Positions 51,263 to 59,943 of a DNA stretch of 64,000 bases are shown piece by piece. Source of the DNA: Oscillospiraceae bacterium (lineage in GTDB: Bacteria; Bacillota; Clostridia; Oscillospirales; CAG-272); the NCBI GenBank assembly GCA_015064285.1, contig SVSN01000001.1, positions 54,330 through 118,329 of the forward strand, in the 5' to 3' direction. The notes below the pieces were generated by a model, which saw nothing but the letters and a program-made list of their open reading frames with translations, was not told where the DNA came from and did not search any database. Both the position numbers and the translations under genes were made by a program. Positions within the stretch are counted from its first letter, which is position 1. Each line of letters begins with the position of its first letter.

Positions 51263-51847
51263 ATGAAAAGAAAAGGGTTTGTAAAATGGCTGCTCTGCGG
51301 CGTGGGGATTGCCTGTGCTGCCGCCGGTATCCTGACAGGATGGAAACTGTACAGAAACAGCCGCATCCCGGAAGAGACGGGGGAAGACGGCGGCGTGTCC
51401 TACCGCTCTGAGGGAACCGATGCGCCGAAAAAGATCGGGTCGGCGGAGATCACCGCATTTTCCTGTGTGTTCTCCACCTTTGCTTTTGAGGAATCCGAAG
51501 GGCTGGGAAACCGTGTATACGAACTGAATGCATCCGTGCACGGGGACGGTGTACAGGGCAGTTTCTGCAGCCGCAGCAGGGACGGGGAAGAAGAAACATA
51601 CACCTTTGTATCCGACAGCAGCTTTATGACCAGGCTGCAGGAGATCGCCGCGGAATATGATTTTGCCGCACACAACGGCTTCTGGCATACAGTAAACGGC
51701 CTGCCCGATATGTACGGCGCCGGGCTGGATATCCAGTATGCTTCGGGAGAAACGGTTTCCGCCTATGACAACCAGGACTGTTTTCTGCCGCCGGACGCCA
51801 TGCGGGAACTTGTCGTTCTTTTTTCTCCCGGGGCGGAAGAATTTTAG
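51263..51847 (+). CDS. membrane-anchored small protein of unknown function
   Basis: 194 residues: one N-terminal membrane helix (WLLCGVGIACAAAGILTGW, residues 9-27) with a basic start, then an extracytoplasmic domain with FVSDSSFMTRLQEIAAEYDFAA and a conserved-looking NGFWHTVNGLPDMYG. No family recognised. The start codon lies 12 nt after CGGACGGGTACCTGAT, a poor SD. Its TAG stop is the first three bases of a degraded copy of the palindromic element, so the original C-terminus may have been altered. Confidence 0.65.
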   Translation: MKRKGFVKWLLCGVGIACAAAGILTGWKLYRNSRIPEETGEDGGVSYRSEGTDAPKKIGSAEITAFSCVFSTFAFEESEGLGNRVYELNASVHGDGVQGSFCSRSRDGEEETYTFVSDSSFMTRLQEIAAEYDFAAHNGFWHTVNGLPDMYGAGLDIQYASGETVSAYDNQDCFLPPDAMRELVVLFSPGAEEF

Positions 51848-51932
51848 GGATTGCGAAACTTCGTAAAGGGAATGCGGGTTTTGGAATGAAAGCTCCGTTC
51901 AGCGAGGGTGAGTGAGAAAAGAACTAAAAGAG
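51845..51932 (-). repeat. degraded fragment of the palindromic element, copy 7
   Basis: TAGGGATTGCGAAACTTCGT, then AAAGGGAATGCGGGTTTTGG, follow the order of copy 2 (TAGCCGATTGCAAAACTC, GTAAAGGGGAACGCGGCTTT) for about 50 bp, then weaker similarity up to AAAAGAACTAAAAGAGG. It fills the gap between two genes and ends at the SD of the next. Confidence 0.6.
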
Positions 51933-51940
51933 GACAGAAC

Positions 51941-52792
51941 ATGAAAAGAAAATTGGCAGCCTGCATCGGTTTTCTGCTGGCAGTCCTCCTGCTTCCGGGC
52001 TGTACGGCGGATGACGGAACCACGCCGCCTGTGCCGGAGACGGATCTGCCTGCCGTAGAACCGGTGACGGCGGAACGGCTTGTGGGAAGATATCGGGGGG
52101 CCGACCGGGAGAACCATGCAGATGGGGACATCTATCTGGAAATCTACCGGATAGACGACCTTCTGATCGCGGAAGCCAGGGAAACCTATGCGGCATACTG
52201 GGCCATGGAACTGGTACCCCTGCCGGGGCAAGATCCGTTTGGCACCGCCGCGGACACTGTGCAGGTTACGGCGTGGACTTTTTCCGGCTTTTCCGGCATG
52301 GGTGCGTACTGGCCGGACACGGAGACATACACGCTGCACATAACCGATACCGGTCTGGACATCACGGATGCTGCCGGGGAAACGGAAAGCTATATCCGCG
52401 ATGACACTCTGGAACCGCAGCACACGCCGGAGCGGTACCGGGAAGCGCTGGATGGAGCCTGTCCCGTCGGAATCCGGGGCGAATGGACTGCCGCAGCGGA
52501 AGACGGGGCAGACATTTTTCTGCGGCTGGACGAAGATGGAACCATCCTGTGCCTGTACAAGCGGGAAGGAGAACCGGTTTCCGTCCACATCGGTCTGGCA
52601 GCGTGCGGGGAAGAGGAAGGCAGCCTGTCCTGCATCACGGAAAGGATCGGCTGGGCAGACATGCCGTGGTTTGATACCATCCTGTTTTCCACAGAAACCG
52701 ACGGCGGACTGCTGCTGAAAACGCCGGATACATGCGGTCTGCTGCCTCCCGGACAGGAGATACACCTGCGCAGGGCAGACGGGCAGACATAA
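51941..52792 (+). CDS. lipoprotein of unknown function
   Basis: 283 residues from ATG 51941 (AAGAGGACAGAAC). Signal peptide with lipobox LLPGC (Cys near residue 20), followed by a Pro/Thr-rich spacer and two similar-looking beta-rich segments (LVGRYRGADRENHADGDIYLEIYRID near residue 50; GIRGEWTAAAEDGADIFLRLDEDG near residue 180). The spacing suggests a duplicated beta-barrel-like domain. Function unknown. Followed by a terminator. Confidence 0.7.
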   Translation: MKRKLAACIGFLLAVLLLPGCTADDGTTPPVPETDLPAVEPVTAERLVGRYRGADRENHADGDIYLEIYRIDDLLIAEARETYAAYWAMELVPLPGQDPFGTAADTVQVTAWTFSGFSGMGAYWPDTETYTLHITDTGLDITDAAGETESYIRDDTLEPQHTPERYREALDGACPVGIRGEWTAAAEDGADIFLRLDEDGTILCLYKREGEPVSVHIGLAACGEEEGSLSCITERIGWADMPWFDTILFSTETDGGLLLKTPDTCGLLPPGQEIHLRRADGQT

Positions 52793-52797
52793 GTGAT

Positions 52798-52852
52798 AAC
52801 AGAAAAAACGGAGAGGAAGGATCGTGGTATCCCCATCTCCGTTTCTGTTTGC
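52798..52852. terminator. bidirectional terminator
   Basis: AACAGAAA-AAACGGAGA pairs with TCTCCGTTT-CTGTT; it lies between convergent genes. Confidence 0.8.
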
Positions 52853-52896
52853 AGATATATGGACTTTCCCGCAGGTTTTTCCGCCGGGCAGGTGTT

Positions 52897-54825
52897 TTAT
52901 TGTTTTTTCAGGACAAACCCCGCAAAGGTGTAGGGTGGTACCATATCGCGCAGCACCACCGTGCCGTTTTCCAGCATTGCATCCGTTTTGCCGATGGGCA
53001 GGATCACGCTGTAGGCATCGTCCGGCTGTATTTCTTCCGGCAGAAGCATATCATTGCCGAAATTCCAGATTCCCACCACAAGTTTGTCATCCGTTTTCCG
53101 GGTCATCACATAGGCGCCGGGCTCCTTTCGGATTTCCGTCAGCTTCACAGGCAGCATCCGCAGAAGCTGTTCCTGACGGTAATAGCTGCGGATCATGGCC
53201 GATTCCATGGAGACCGTTTCCATATCGAATGCGTATACCAGGACGGACGCACCCTTCTCCCCGGTTTCCGATACCCGGGTATACCGGTACATGGCAGGGG
53301 CGCCGTTGTCGTAGAAGCTGTCTGTTTCCGCGCCGGCGGCAGGGGTCAGTCTGTAATACCGTCCGCCGGTATCCATGGGCATCACCTGACCGTCGGCGTA
53401 CCGTTCCCCGGCAGGCTTGTCCATGGGTTCCCAGCCGGCAAGACCCACATCAAATCCCCGTTCCGTCAGAATCCGGGCAGCCGCGGCGTCCAGAATCAGC
53501 GGCATTTCACACACATCTGCCGGGGCATACCGGGCGTTTTCCCCTACGATCATGGCGGCTTCGGTGAACCGGGACTTCACAAAGCTGATGGGCAGGCTGA
53601 GCGCGCCTGTGAAATTGGCGGCAGCGGGAGTCAGCCGGCAGGCCAGTTGTGCTTCCGGGATTCCCGTGCAGTCCATGTCCGCCAGTTTGTGCATGGCTTC
53701 GTACACATAGATCCCCGCCGGTTCCGTATTCCGGAACGCTTCCGCGATGCTGTCCCGCAGGATCTTTGTATGGGAATGACGGCGGATGTAGCCGGTCTCG
53801 TAATCGGGATCGTAGGTGTAATCCAGCATATATTTCAGAATGTCCGGATTCCCGTCGGCGATGAACGCCTGGTGGAACCCTTCCAGATAGGAGGAGGGCG
53901 TTTTGTACCGGGGTCTGGGGTACACGTCCCCTTCGCTCATCAGCTCGATTTCCGGCGCCGTTTCCCGGCACCAGGCAAACTGCATCCGTTCCAGGTCAAT
54001 GATGGAACCGAGTCCCGTCGTGCCGAAGCTGTGGCCGTTGTTCCAGTATGCCGCGCCGATCAGCCGCAGGAAGGGTCTGGTGGAACCGGCAAGAAGGCGG
54101 GAGAGGGTGATGGAATCCACGCCGTCGGTGTCCCAGGTGGACAGGCAGGCGCAGTGTCCCATACGGATGGTGGGGTCAATGGAATCCAGTTCTTCCCGCA
54201 GGGCGGATGCAAAATTCTTCAGTGTGTCGCCCTGCAGCGCCAGCCAGATCTTCCGGATGGGGGTGGGCTTGCCCGTGAACAGTTCTGCGGCCAGTTCTTC
54301 TCTGGTGTAGTCGGATTTTTCCAGTCCGGCTGCAGCGGCGCGGCGGTTCAGCTCTGCCATGTGGAGAGGGCAGGCACAGCCGATGGCAACAGGGCCGTGC
54401 ATGGCGATCCGCAGGTCATCGTCGATCTGGATCATGCGTGCCCCGGCTTCGGCAAGCGCCCGGATGTACTGCCGGTACATGGAAACAAAATCGGGATCCA
54501 GCGGACAGAAGGAATCGTTTGCCTCCCCGCCGTTGCCAAGCCCCCGGATCCTGGTGTAGCTGCCCACTCTGGCGTCCACTTCATGGGACAGCATGCCGCC
54601 GTGCCCCAGACCGTTGATCCAGACGCCGACCTGCAGTCCGTTTTCGGTGTAATAAGCGATATTTTCCGCCAGCTGTGCCGTGATGGCCTGCAGCTTTTCC
54701 GTGTCCCCGTAGGGATTGCCGGGACAGACAAATACCCGTTCTGCCCCCGCTTCCCGCAGCCATGCAAGATATCCGGGACGGTTTTCGGCGGTGGATTTGT
54801 GGTTCATCAGGGGAATGGAAATCAT
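52897..54825 (-). CDS. unclassified TIM-barrel glycoside-hydrolase-like protein
   Basis: 642 residues from ATG 54825 (GGAGGTATATT upstream; the longer frame to 55548 has no SD and overlaps the divergent promoter). No signal peptide. N-terminal barrel-like part: VFVCPGNPYGDTEKL, YYTENGLQVGVWINGLG, GARMIQIDDDLRI, then GCACPLHMAELNRR, and SIDPTIRMGHCACLSTWDTDG. The C-terminal ~200 residues are beta-rich (DKLVVGIWNFGNDMLLPEEI). The IDDD segment sits where barrel glycosidases carry catalytic acids. No CAZy family recognised. It has a perfect-consensus promoter. Confidence 0.65.
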   Translation of the reverse strand: MISIPLMNHKSTAENRPGYLAWLREAGAERVFVCPGNPYGDTEKLQAITAQLAENIAYYTENGLQVGVWINGLGHGGMLSHEVDARVGSYTRIRGLGNGGEANDSFCPLDPDFVSMYRQYIRALAEAGARMIQIDDDLRIAMHGPVAIGCACPLHMAELNRRAAAAGLEKSDYTREELAAELFTGKPTPIRKIWLALQGDTLKNFASALREELDSIDPTIRMGHCACLSTWDTDGVDSITLSRLLAGSTRPFLRLIGAAYWNNGHSFGTTGLGSIIDLERMQFAWCRETAPEIELMSEGDVYPRPRYKTPSSYLEGFHQAFIADGNPDILKYMLDYTYDPDYETGYIRRHSHTKILRDSIAEAFRNTEPAGIYVYEAMHKLADMDCTGIPEAQLACRLTPAAANFTGALSLPISFVKSRFTEAAMIVGENARYAPADVCEMPLILDAAAARILTERGFDVGLAGWEPMDKPAGERYADGQVMPMDTGGRYYRLTPAAGAETDSFYDNGAPAMYRYTRVSETGEKGASVLVYAFDMETVSMESAMIRSYYRQEQLLRMLPVKLTEIRKEPGAYVMTRKTDDKLVVGIWNFGNDMLLPEEIQPDDAYSVILPIGKTDAMLENGTVVLRDMVPPYTFAGFVLKKQ

Positions 54826-54910
54826 AATATACCTCCGGAAATGGATGGGCAAAAAAGCCGGTGTCTGACGTTTTGTACGGTTTTTCTGTCCGTAATGCAC
54901 CTTTGTTTGT

Positions 54911-54939
54911 ATTATAGCATGGTATCCGGAGCGTGTCAA
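54911..54939 (-). promoter_or_regulatory. consensus sigma-A promoter for the TIM-barrel gene
   Basis: Minus strand TTGACA, 17-nt spacer, TATAAT: both hexamers perfect. Confidence 0.9.
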
Positions 54940-55003
54940 CGGCAAATCCGGGGCAGGGAGGCGGAAATCTGCCGTAAACCGGAAGCGAATGTGCGGCAGA
55001 CCA

Positions 55004-55032
55004 TTGCAAAACCGGCGGCGGTATTGTATACT
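55004..55032 (+). promoter_or_regulatory. promoter of the EamA transporter gene
   Basis: TTGCAA, 17-nt spacer, TATACT; divergent from the promoter at 54911-54939. Confidence 0.75.
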
Positions 55033-55117
55033 ATCAGGGGCGGGGGAACGGCTTGCGGAAAAACCGTCCTCCTGCAGCCGAAAACATTTTCTCCGCCGGA
55101 GAGAACAGGAGCATCCC

Positions 55118-55978
55118 ATGACAGCGTATATTCTGTACCTGTGCAGCATCGCCGCTGCTTCCATACATACATCACTGACCAAGCTGTTCAACCGGCAGAG
55201 CGACCAGGCCGCTGTGTTCAACGCGGTGCGGGCCTGTACGGCGTTTGCCATGTTCTGCCTCATCAGCCTGCCGGGGTTCACGTGGCATGTGCCCACCCTG
55301 CTTTTCGGAATGGGGTATGGGATTTTTCTCAGCATCGCCATGTACATGGGGTATCTTGCCCTGTGCCTGGGCCCTATGGCGCTGACCAGCATGATGATCT
55401 CCTTTTCCGTGATTTTTCCCGTTCTGTGGGGGATCACGGTACAGCGGGAGCCGGTGACGCTTCTGCAGTGCGGGGCGTTTCTGCTGCTGCTGACGGCTCT
55501 TGTGCTGGTGAACGGGGACAAACTCCGGCAGAAAAGCAAACCGGACACCGATTATAAAAAGTGGTTCCTGTGTGCCGCTGTCACCTGCCTGTGCAACGGC
55601 GGCTGTTCCATCCTGCAGAAGGAGCATCAGACGGCGTTCCCCGCGCTGTACAGCAGGGAATTTATGGCGGCGGCCATGGGAATGTGTTCCGTGATTTTTC
55701 TCTGTGCCGCCGTACGGAAGGTCACGCCGCAGATGTTTGTGCAGACAACCGGGAAGTGGTACGCCGTGTTTGCCGGGATCACCAATTCCACCGCCAACTT
55801 TTTCACTCTGATTATGGCCGGCATGGAGAACGCATCTGTCCTGTTTCCCATGATCTCCGCCGGCACGATATTTGCCACACTGCTCTGCGGCATCCTGATT
55901 TTCCGGGAAAAACCAAAACCCAATCAGTACGCCGCTTTGCTGGCCGGAGCTGCCTCCGTTGTCCTGCTGAAACTGTGA
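55118..55978 (+). CDS. EamA/DMT-superfamily membrane transporter
   Basis: 286 residues from ATG 55118 (GAACAGGAGCATCCC). About ten helices in two repeated halves (GIFLSIAMYMGYLALCLGPM; LFPMISAGTIFATLLCGILIF then REKPKPNQYAALLAGAAS). Similar in layout to the transporter at 4889 but in a catabolic context: it is the only plus-strand gene inside the 52.9-63.4 kb set, and could move its substrate or product. Confidence 0.82.
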   Translation: MTAYILYLCSIAAASIHTSLTKLFNRQSDQAAVFNAVRACTAFAMFCLISLPGFTWHVPTLLFGMGYGIFLSIAMYMGYLALCLGPMALTSMMISFSVIFPVLWGITVQREPVTLLQCGAFLLLLTALVLVNGDKLRQKSKPDTDYKKWFLCAAVTCLCNGGCSILQKEHQTAFPALYSREFMAAAMGMCSVIFLCAAVRKVTPQMFVQTTGKWYAVFAGITNSTANFFTLIMAGMENASVLFPMISAGTIFATLLCGILIFREKPKPNQYAALLAGAASVVLLKL

Positions 55979-56015
55979 CGCCGGCGGCAGGACGGGAGGA
56001 AAGGGATACGACAGC

Positions 56016-56070
56016 ATAAAAACAGGCCTGTGTGCCGGAGAAATGTCCGGTGTGCAGACCTGTTTTGTTG
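56016..56070. terminator. bidirectional terminator
   Basis: AAAACAGG pairs with CCTGTTTT with an inner CCGGA/TCCGG stem; it lies between convergent genes. Confidence 0.75.
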
Positions 56071-56107
56071 TGGAAGTGACCGGGCAGCCGCTGCGGTGCG
56101 GGATCGG

Positions 56108-57010
56108 TCAGGTAACACCCAGCAGCTTTGCCGCATTGTCACGGCAGATTTTGCGGTATACCGCCTCGGAGATGGCGCCGCTTTCCCCCAGTCCGTCGAT
56201 GAATTCCCGGAAGGCAAACTGGTGCGTGTTGAAGCTGGCGCAGATGTCGCAGCCGTAGTAGATCCGGTCCTGGAATTCCGTCAGGAAGGAAACGGCGTGT
56301 TCCGGGTCTCTGGTCAGAGCATTGGCGCCGCTGCCCGCAGACAGATCACAGGTCAGATTGCCGTATTCCCGCATGAGATACACCAGCCGTCCCGGGGTCA
56401 CTTTGCCGGTGGGATAGCCGTTCCGGGTGGCTTCCGTGTTGTCAGCAGACATTTCGCTCCAGAAAGGCTGGGAATGACCGATGAACTGAAGCTTCGGATG
56501 CTTTTTCAGCATTTTTTCCAGCCGGGGCAGTCCGAGATCGTCCACCATGCCGTACCAGTATCCGATGGCGGGGGAGATGTGGAACAGAACCGGCAGACCT
56601 ACCTCTTCACAGTGGGAAAACAGATTGTCCATCCGGGGATCGTCTGCGTACAGATTGGAGGTCAGTTCCCCCAGCCCTCTGGCACCCAGCTTTTTGTAGT
56701 GCTCCAGCAGATAGGAAAGATCTGTTCCGGTGCTGTTGTTCATGGCACGGGGATCCACATTGCAGAACCAGGAAAAACGGTCGGGATACTTTTCCGCGGC
56801 GTAAATACAGCCTTCGTTGCTCATGACCACCGTTTGTCCTTCCGGGGAAATGATCGGCAGCAGAACGCCTCTCTCAATGTCCAGCCGGTCATACATATCG
56901 ATCATCTCTTCCGGACTCAGCATACGGTAGCCGCTTGCAGGATTGGCCGGCGCCCACTGTGGAAAGGCAACGATATGGGCGTGCAGGTCGATTTTTCTGA
57001 AGGTTTTCAT
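56108..57010 (-). CDS. amidohydrolase family protein (amidohydrolase-2 type)
   Basis: 300 residues from ATG 57010 (CGAAAGGATCAAAAGAAC). Metal-binding start KIDLHAHIVAFPQW, FHISPAIGYWYG, KLQFIGHSQPFW and IYYGCDICASFN with the final Asp fit the amidohydrolase-2/decarboxylase group (TIM barrel, one divalent metal). Substrate unknown. Its 5' leader contains copy 5 of the palindromic element, and the longer upstream frame is only element sequence. Confidence 0.85.
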   Translation of the reverse strand: MKTFRKIDLHAHIVAFPQWAPANPASGYRMLSPEEMIDMYDRLDIERGVLLPIISPEGQTVVMSNEGCIYAAEKYPDRFSWFCNVDPRAMNNSTGTDLSYLLEHYKKLGARGLGELTSNLYADDPRMDNLFSHCEEVGLPVLFHISPAIGYWYGMVDDLGLPRLEKMLKKHPKLQFIGHSQPFWSEMSADNTEATRNGYPTGKVTPGRLVYLMREYGNLTCDLSAGSGANALTRDPEHAVSFLTEFQDRIYYGCDICASFNTHQFAFREFIDGLGESGAISEAVYRKICRDNAAKLLGVT

Positions 57011-57040
57011 GTTCTTTTGATCCTTTCGTGGTTGTATAGC

Positions 57041-57274
57041 CAGCCGATTGCAAAGTTCCAGTAAAAGGGGAACGCGGCTTTTTTGAAAAAAAGCCTGGCA
57101 AAAAACTTTAAAAAGGTTTTTGCTGGATATAGTGACTGCAATTCCATGTGCCACTATATATAGAGATTGCAAAGCATCAGAAATAGTGGAGCGAGCTCGC
57201 AGGGACCAAGCCTGCTCGCCGTAGCCGGTTTTTGATTGCTGGATTACGTATTTTATCGAGTTTAGAATACGCTT
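57041..57274 (-). repeat. 234-bp palindromic element, copy 5, one end degenerate
   Basis: Minus orientation. The end nearest the amidohydrolase is CAGCCGATTGCAAAG; the far end has decayed to GTTTAGAATACGCT (expected GTTTTGCAATCGGCT). In element orientation the hairpin is GCAGG-CTTGGTC-CCTGC. No matching direct repeats. It abuts copy 6 in opposite orientation. Confidence 0.8.
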
Positions 57275-57287
57275 GGAGATTACGTAA

Positions 57288-57522
57288 CAGCCGATTGCAA
57301 AACTCCGTAAAAACGAAATCACGCACTCGAAAACGTTCTGTGGCGACTGGGGTGGAGGCCCCCAGGAGCTCGCTCCACTATTTCTCGGGTTTTGCAATCT
57401 CTATATATAGTGGCACATGGAATTGCAAGCACTATATCCAGCAAAAACCTTTTTAAAGTTTTTTGCCAGGCTTTTTTTCAAAAAAGCCGCGTTCCCCTTT
57501 TACTGAAGCTTGCAACCAGCTG
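57288..57522 (+). repeat. 234-bp palindromic element, copy 6
   Basis: Plus orientation, about 235 bp. Left end CAGCCGATTGCAAAACTC; right end degenerate, CTTGCAACCAGCTG. Hairpin CTGGGG-TGGAGGC-CCCCAG, and a long GGCTTTTTTTCAAAAAAGCC stem. Separated by 13 bp from copy 5, forming an inverted pair between the amidohydrolase and oxidoreductase genes. Confidence 0.82.
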
Positions 57523-57533
57523 TGTTTGACGGG

Positions 57534-58838
57534 TCAGTCGGTGACATCATCCGCCGTCACGATAGCGTCATGTTCCCGCAGGAGGGCACGGATCCGGGCA
57601 AGATCGGCCTGGCGGATGGAAACCCTGTCCCGGACAGCCACAGCCGCACAGGCAGCCGCCGCCTGTCCCATAGCCATACAGGAAGCCTTCACCCGGTAGG
57701 CGGAGTTGGCCAGTCTGTCGCCGGAGGCACACCGTCCCGCCACCAGCATGTTGTCGATGCCCTTCACGATCAGGGCGGACAGGGGAACGGTGGGGATCTG
57801 TCCGTCGGTCAGGAAGGTCTGGCGGATGCCGTTGTCCCCGTGCCGGTGCAGATCGATGGGGTAGAAGGAGGTGCATACGGCATCGGGATAGGCATAACCG
57901 GACACATAGTTTTCTTCCGTCATATACCCGTCGCACAGGATCCGTCTGGATTCCCGGACAGCCACTTCCGGTGCGATGGCTTCAATGGGGACGGGTGCGC
58001 CGGCGTCCTGCAGGGCGTTCATCAGCCGGTACACGGAAGCTCTGCCTGCCACTTCGGAAGCGGTGCGGGAGTCGCTGTCCGCTGCATTGAAGCCGGAGAC
58101 ATGACCGATATTGTTGCCTCTGGCGTTCATGATATAGGACAGGGAAAGGCCCCGGAGGTCGGTGGGATCCATGGTGCCGTTGTTTCTGTATTCCGCAAAA
58201 ATCCGGTCGGCTCCGGCACACACTTCCTCCGGCAGATCCGGCTTGTCTATATAGAACCGGATCGTGCCGGGCTGCAGGAATCCGTCTTCGCTTTCTCCGC
58301 CGCACTCGAACCGGGCACCGGCATATACCGCCGCATCTCCGTCTCCCGTGCAGTCGATGACCACTTTGGCGGAAAGCCTGCGGAGTCCTTCCTTGGAGGC
58401 AATGACCACACCGGTTACGTGGATACCGGCGTCCGTTTCTTCCGTATCCACCGCGGCCACAGGCTGACCGTAATACAGATCCGCCCCTGCCTCCGTCAGC
58501 ATCACATCCATCAGGTGCGCTGCCGCCGGAATGTTCACGTGTACCCCGTAGATCCAGTGGGGGCCATCCGCCATTTTGTCCGGGATCACCGCATACCCCG
58601 CCTCCGCCAGACGGGTGACATATTCCCAGCCGATACCCCGGATCACCTGTCTGTGGTGGGCGAAAAACTGGGCAATGTCGTTGTTGCCGCCTACGGTCAG
58701 AATACCGCCGGGCATGCCGTGCCGTTCGATCACAGCGGTTTTCAGTCCGGCTCTCGCCCCCTGTACGGCAGCGGCAAATCCGGCCACACCGCAGCCGCAG
58801 ACGATCAGATCATAGCTTTTTCCGTCAATGATATGCAT
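57534..58838 (-). CDS. FAD-dependent oxidoreductase
   Basis: 434 residues. N-terminal FAD-binding GCGVAGFAAAVQGARAG followed by the acidic end of strand two (AVIERHGMPGG); the second FAD contact VVIDCTGDGDAAVYAGA; and the C-terminal AGRCASGDRLANSAYRVKAS. This is the FAD_oxidored type often found with glycoside hydrolases and sugar-isomerase genes in gut and soil bacteria, where members probably oxidise sugars or polyols. First substrate clue is context only: SGNH, ceramidase-like and TIM-barrel genes follow upstream on the same strand. Confidence 0.88.
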   Translation of the reverse strand: MHIIDGKSYDLIVCGCGVAGFAAAVQGARAGLKTAVIERHGMPGGILTVGGNNDIAQFFAHHRQVIRGIGWEYVTRLAEAGYAVIPDKMADGPHWIYGVHVNIPAAAHLMDVMLTEAGADLYYGQPVAAVDTEETDAGIHVTGVVIASKEGLRRLSAKVVIDCTGDGDAAVYAGARFECGGESEDGFLQPGTIRFYIDKPDLPEEVCAGADRIFAEYRNNGTMDPTDLRGLSLSYIMNARGNNIGHVSGFNAADSDSRTASEVAGRASVYRLMNALQDAGAPVPIEAIAPEVAVRESRRILCDGYMTEENYVSGYAYPDAVCTSFYPIDLHRHGDNGIRQTFLTDGQIPTVPLSALIVKGIDNMLVAGRCASGDRLANSAYRVKASCMAMGQAAAACAAVAVRDRVSIRQADLARIRALLREHDAIVTADDVTD

Positions 58839-58922
58839 ACATGATTTCCTTTCCGATTCCCCCGGTATCTGCTTTTACGGATTCGCAGACCGCATCCCCG
58901 AAGGCAGCGTTTTTGGGGATCC

Positions 58923-59921
58923 TTATAGGGTTCCGATCTTTTCCAGCAGATGTGCCGCGTATGCCGCGAAACCGGTGTCGTTTGGGTGTAAGTACAGGTC
59001 GCCGAAGCAGGCTGCGTCATGGGGCACGAGAGGCATGCCGCTGATGATCTGTACAGTGGGCCAGGGTTGGCAGACGGTGCGGATCACTTCCTCCAGGTCT
59101 GCGAAAGGGCCGAAGGGGGGGACTTTTTCCAGATGATCCCCCCGCCAGATCGGTGTTATGGCGTAGATGGGTGTGACCCCGTACTGCCGGACGAGATTTT
59201 CAAAGAAGCCGGCGGCACTTGCGGTAAAGGTGTCCCGGTCGAAATGGTTCCAGTCGTTGGTACCGTAGGCCACCAGAACGGCATCTGCCTGAACACCGCT
59301 GGGCGCAGCCCCCATGGCAGGGGTGAAACAGACGCCGCCCAGTCCCTTGTTGAACAGCTCCGCCCCAAGAGCCTCCGCCAGACGCATGGGATATGTGTTG
59401 GAGGGATGCAGTGCGTCATAGCCCTGGGTGATGGAATCTCCGTAGGCCACCAGTCTTGTTTTCCGTGCAACCGGGAGGACATAGGCGGCGTCCGTGATGG
59501 TCAGCTCAGAAATCTCCGCCAGCACCGAATGGGGGATCACGATGCGCAGCTCTTTTTCTCCCGGGCCAAGGGGGAAAGAAGCCGAAAAGTCGCCCACGGG
59601 ATAGGTCTGTGTGGCATAGCTGCCCACCGCATCTTCGTCCTGCAGATTGGTGATCGTGCCGATCCGGCTGCCGTTTTCGTAAATATCGAAGGTGTAATAG
59701 CTGCGCACGCCGGTTTTGCTTATGGTGCGGCCGGACAGAACCAGGGAAGTGCCGTCCGTTCTGCAGATGAGCTGTACGCCGGCGGGATAGTCCAGGTTGG
59801 GATTGATGACCGCGGTGCGTTCTTCGGCTGTGAAGCGATGGAAACGGATGTACCCCTCGGTTTCGGTCACATCCAGGGCACCCAGGGCAATGGCTTTGAT
59901 TTGTTCTTTGGTGAGTTGCAT
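58923..59921 (-). CDS. SGNH/GDSL-family hydrolase with N-terminal beta domain
   Basis: 332 residues, no signal peptide. N-terminal ~150 residues are beta-rich (VQLICRTDGTSLVLSGRTIS). The hydrolase domain shows block I VAYGDSITQGYD (Ser), Gly in NKGLGG, block III VAYGTNDWNHFD (Asn) and block V GDLYLHPNDTG (Asp-x-x-His). Such enzymes are carbohydrate or lipid esterases. It is located in the minus-strand catabolic set, 22 nt after the upstream TIM-barrel gene, so likely co-transcribed. Confidence 0.9.
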   Translation of the reverse strand: MQLTKEQIKAIALGALDVTETEGYIRFHRFTAEERTAVINPNLDYPAGVQLICRTDGTSLVLSGRTISKTGVRSYYTFDIYENGSRIGTITNLQDEDAVGSYATQTYPVGDFSASFPLGPGEKELRIVIPHSVLAEISELTITDAAYVLPVARKTRLVAYGDSITQGYDALHPSNTYPMRLAEALGAELFNKGLGGVCFTPAMGAAPSGVQADAVLVAYGTNDWNHFDRDTFTASAAGFFENLVRQYGVTPIYAITPIWRGDHLEKVPPFGPFADLEEVIRTVCQPWPTVQIISGMPLVPHDAACFGDLYLHPNDTGFAAYAAHLLEKIGTL

Positions 59922-59943
59922 GGTTTATCTCCTTTTCGGCGGC

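Noticed and set aside
54826..55548. The 240-codon upstream extension of the TIM-barrel gene at 52897
   Set aside because: It overlaps the consensus promoter and the divergent transporter gene; a strong SD sits before ATG 54825.
3501..57522. The palindromic copies as a CRISPR array
   Set aside because: Copies are 234 bp, kilobases apart, in both orientations, with no regular spacers and no cas genes.
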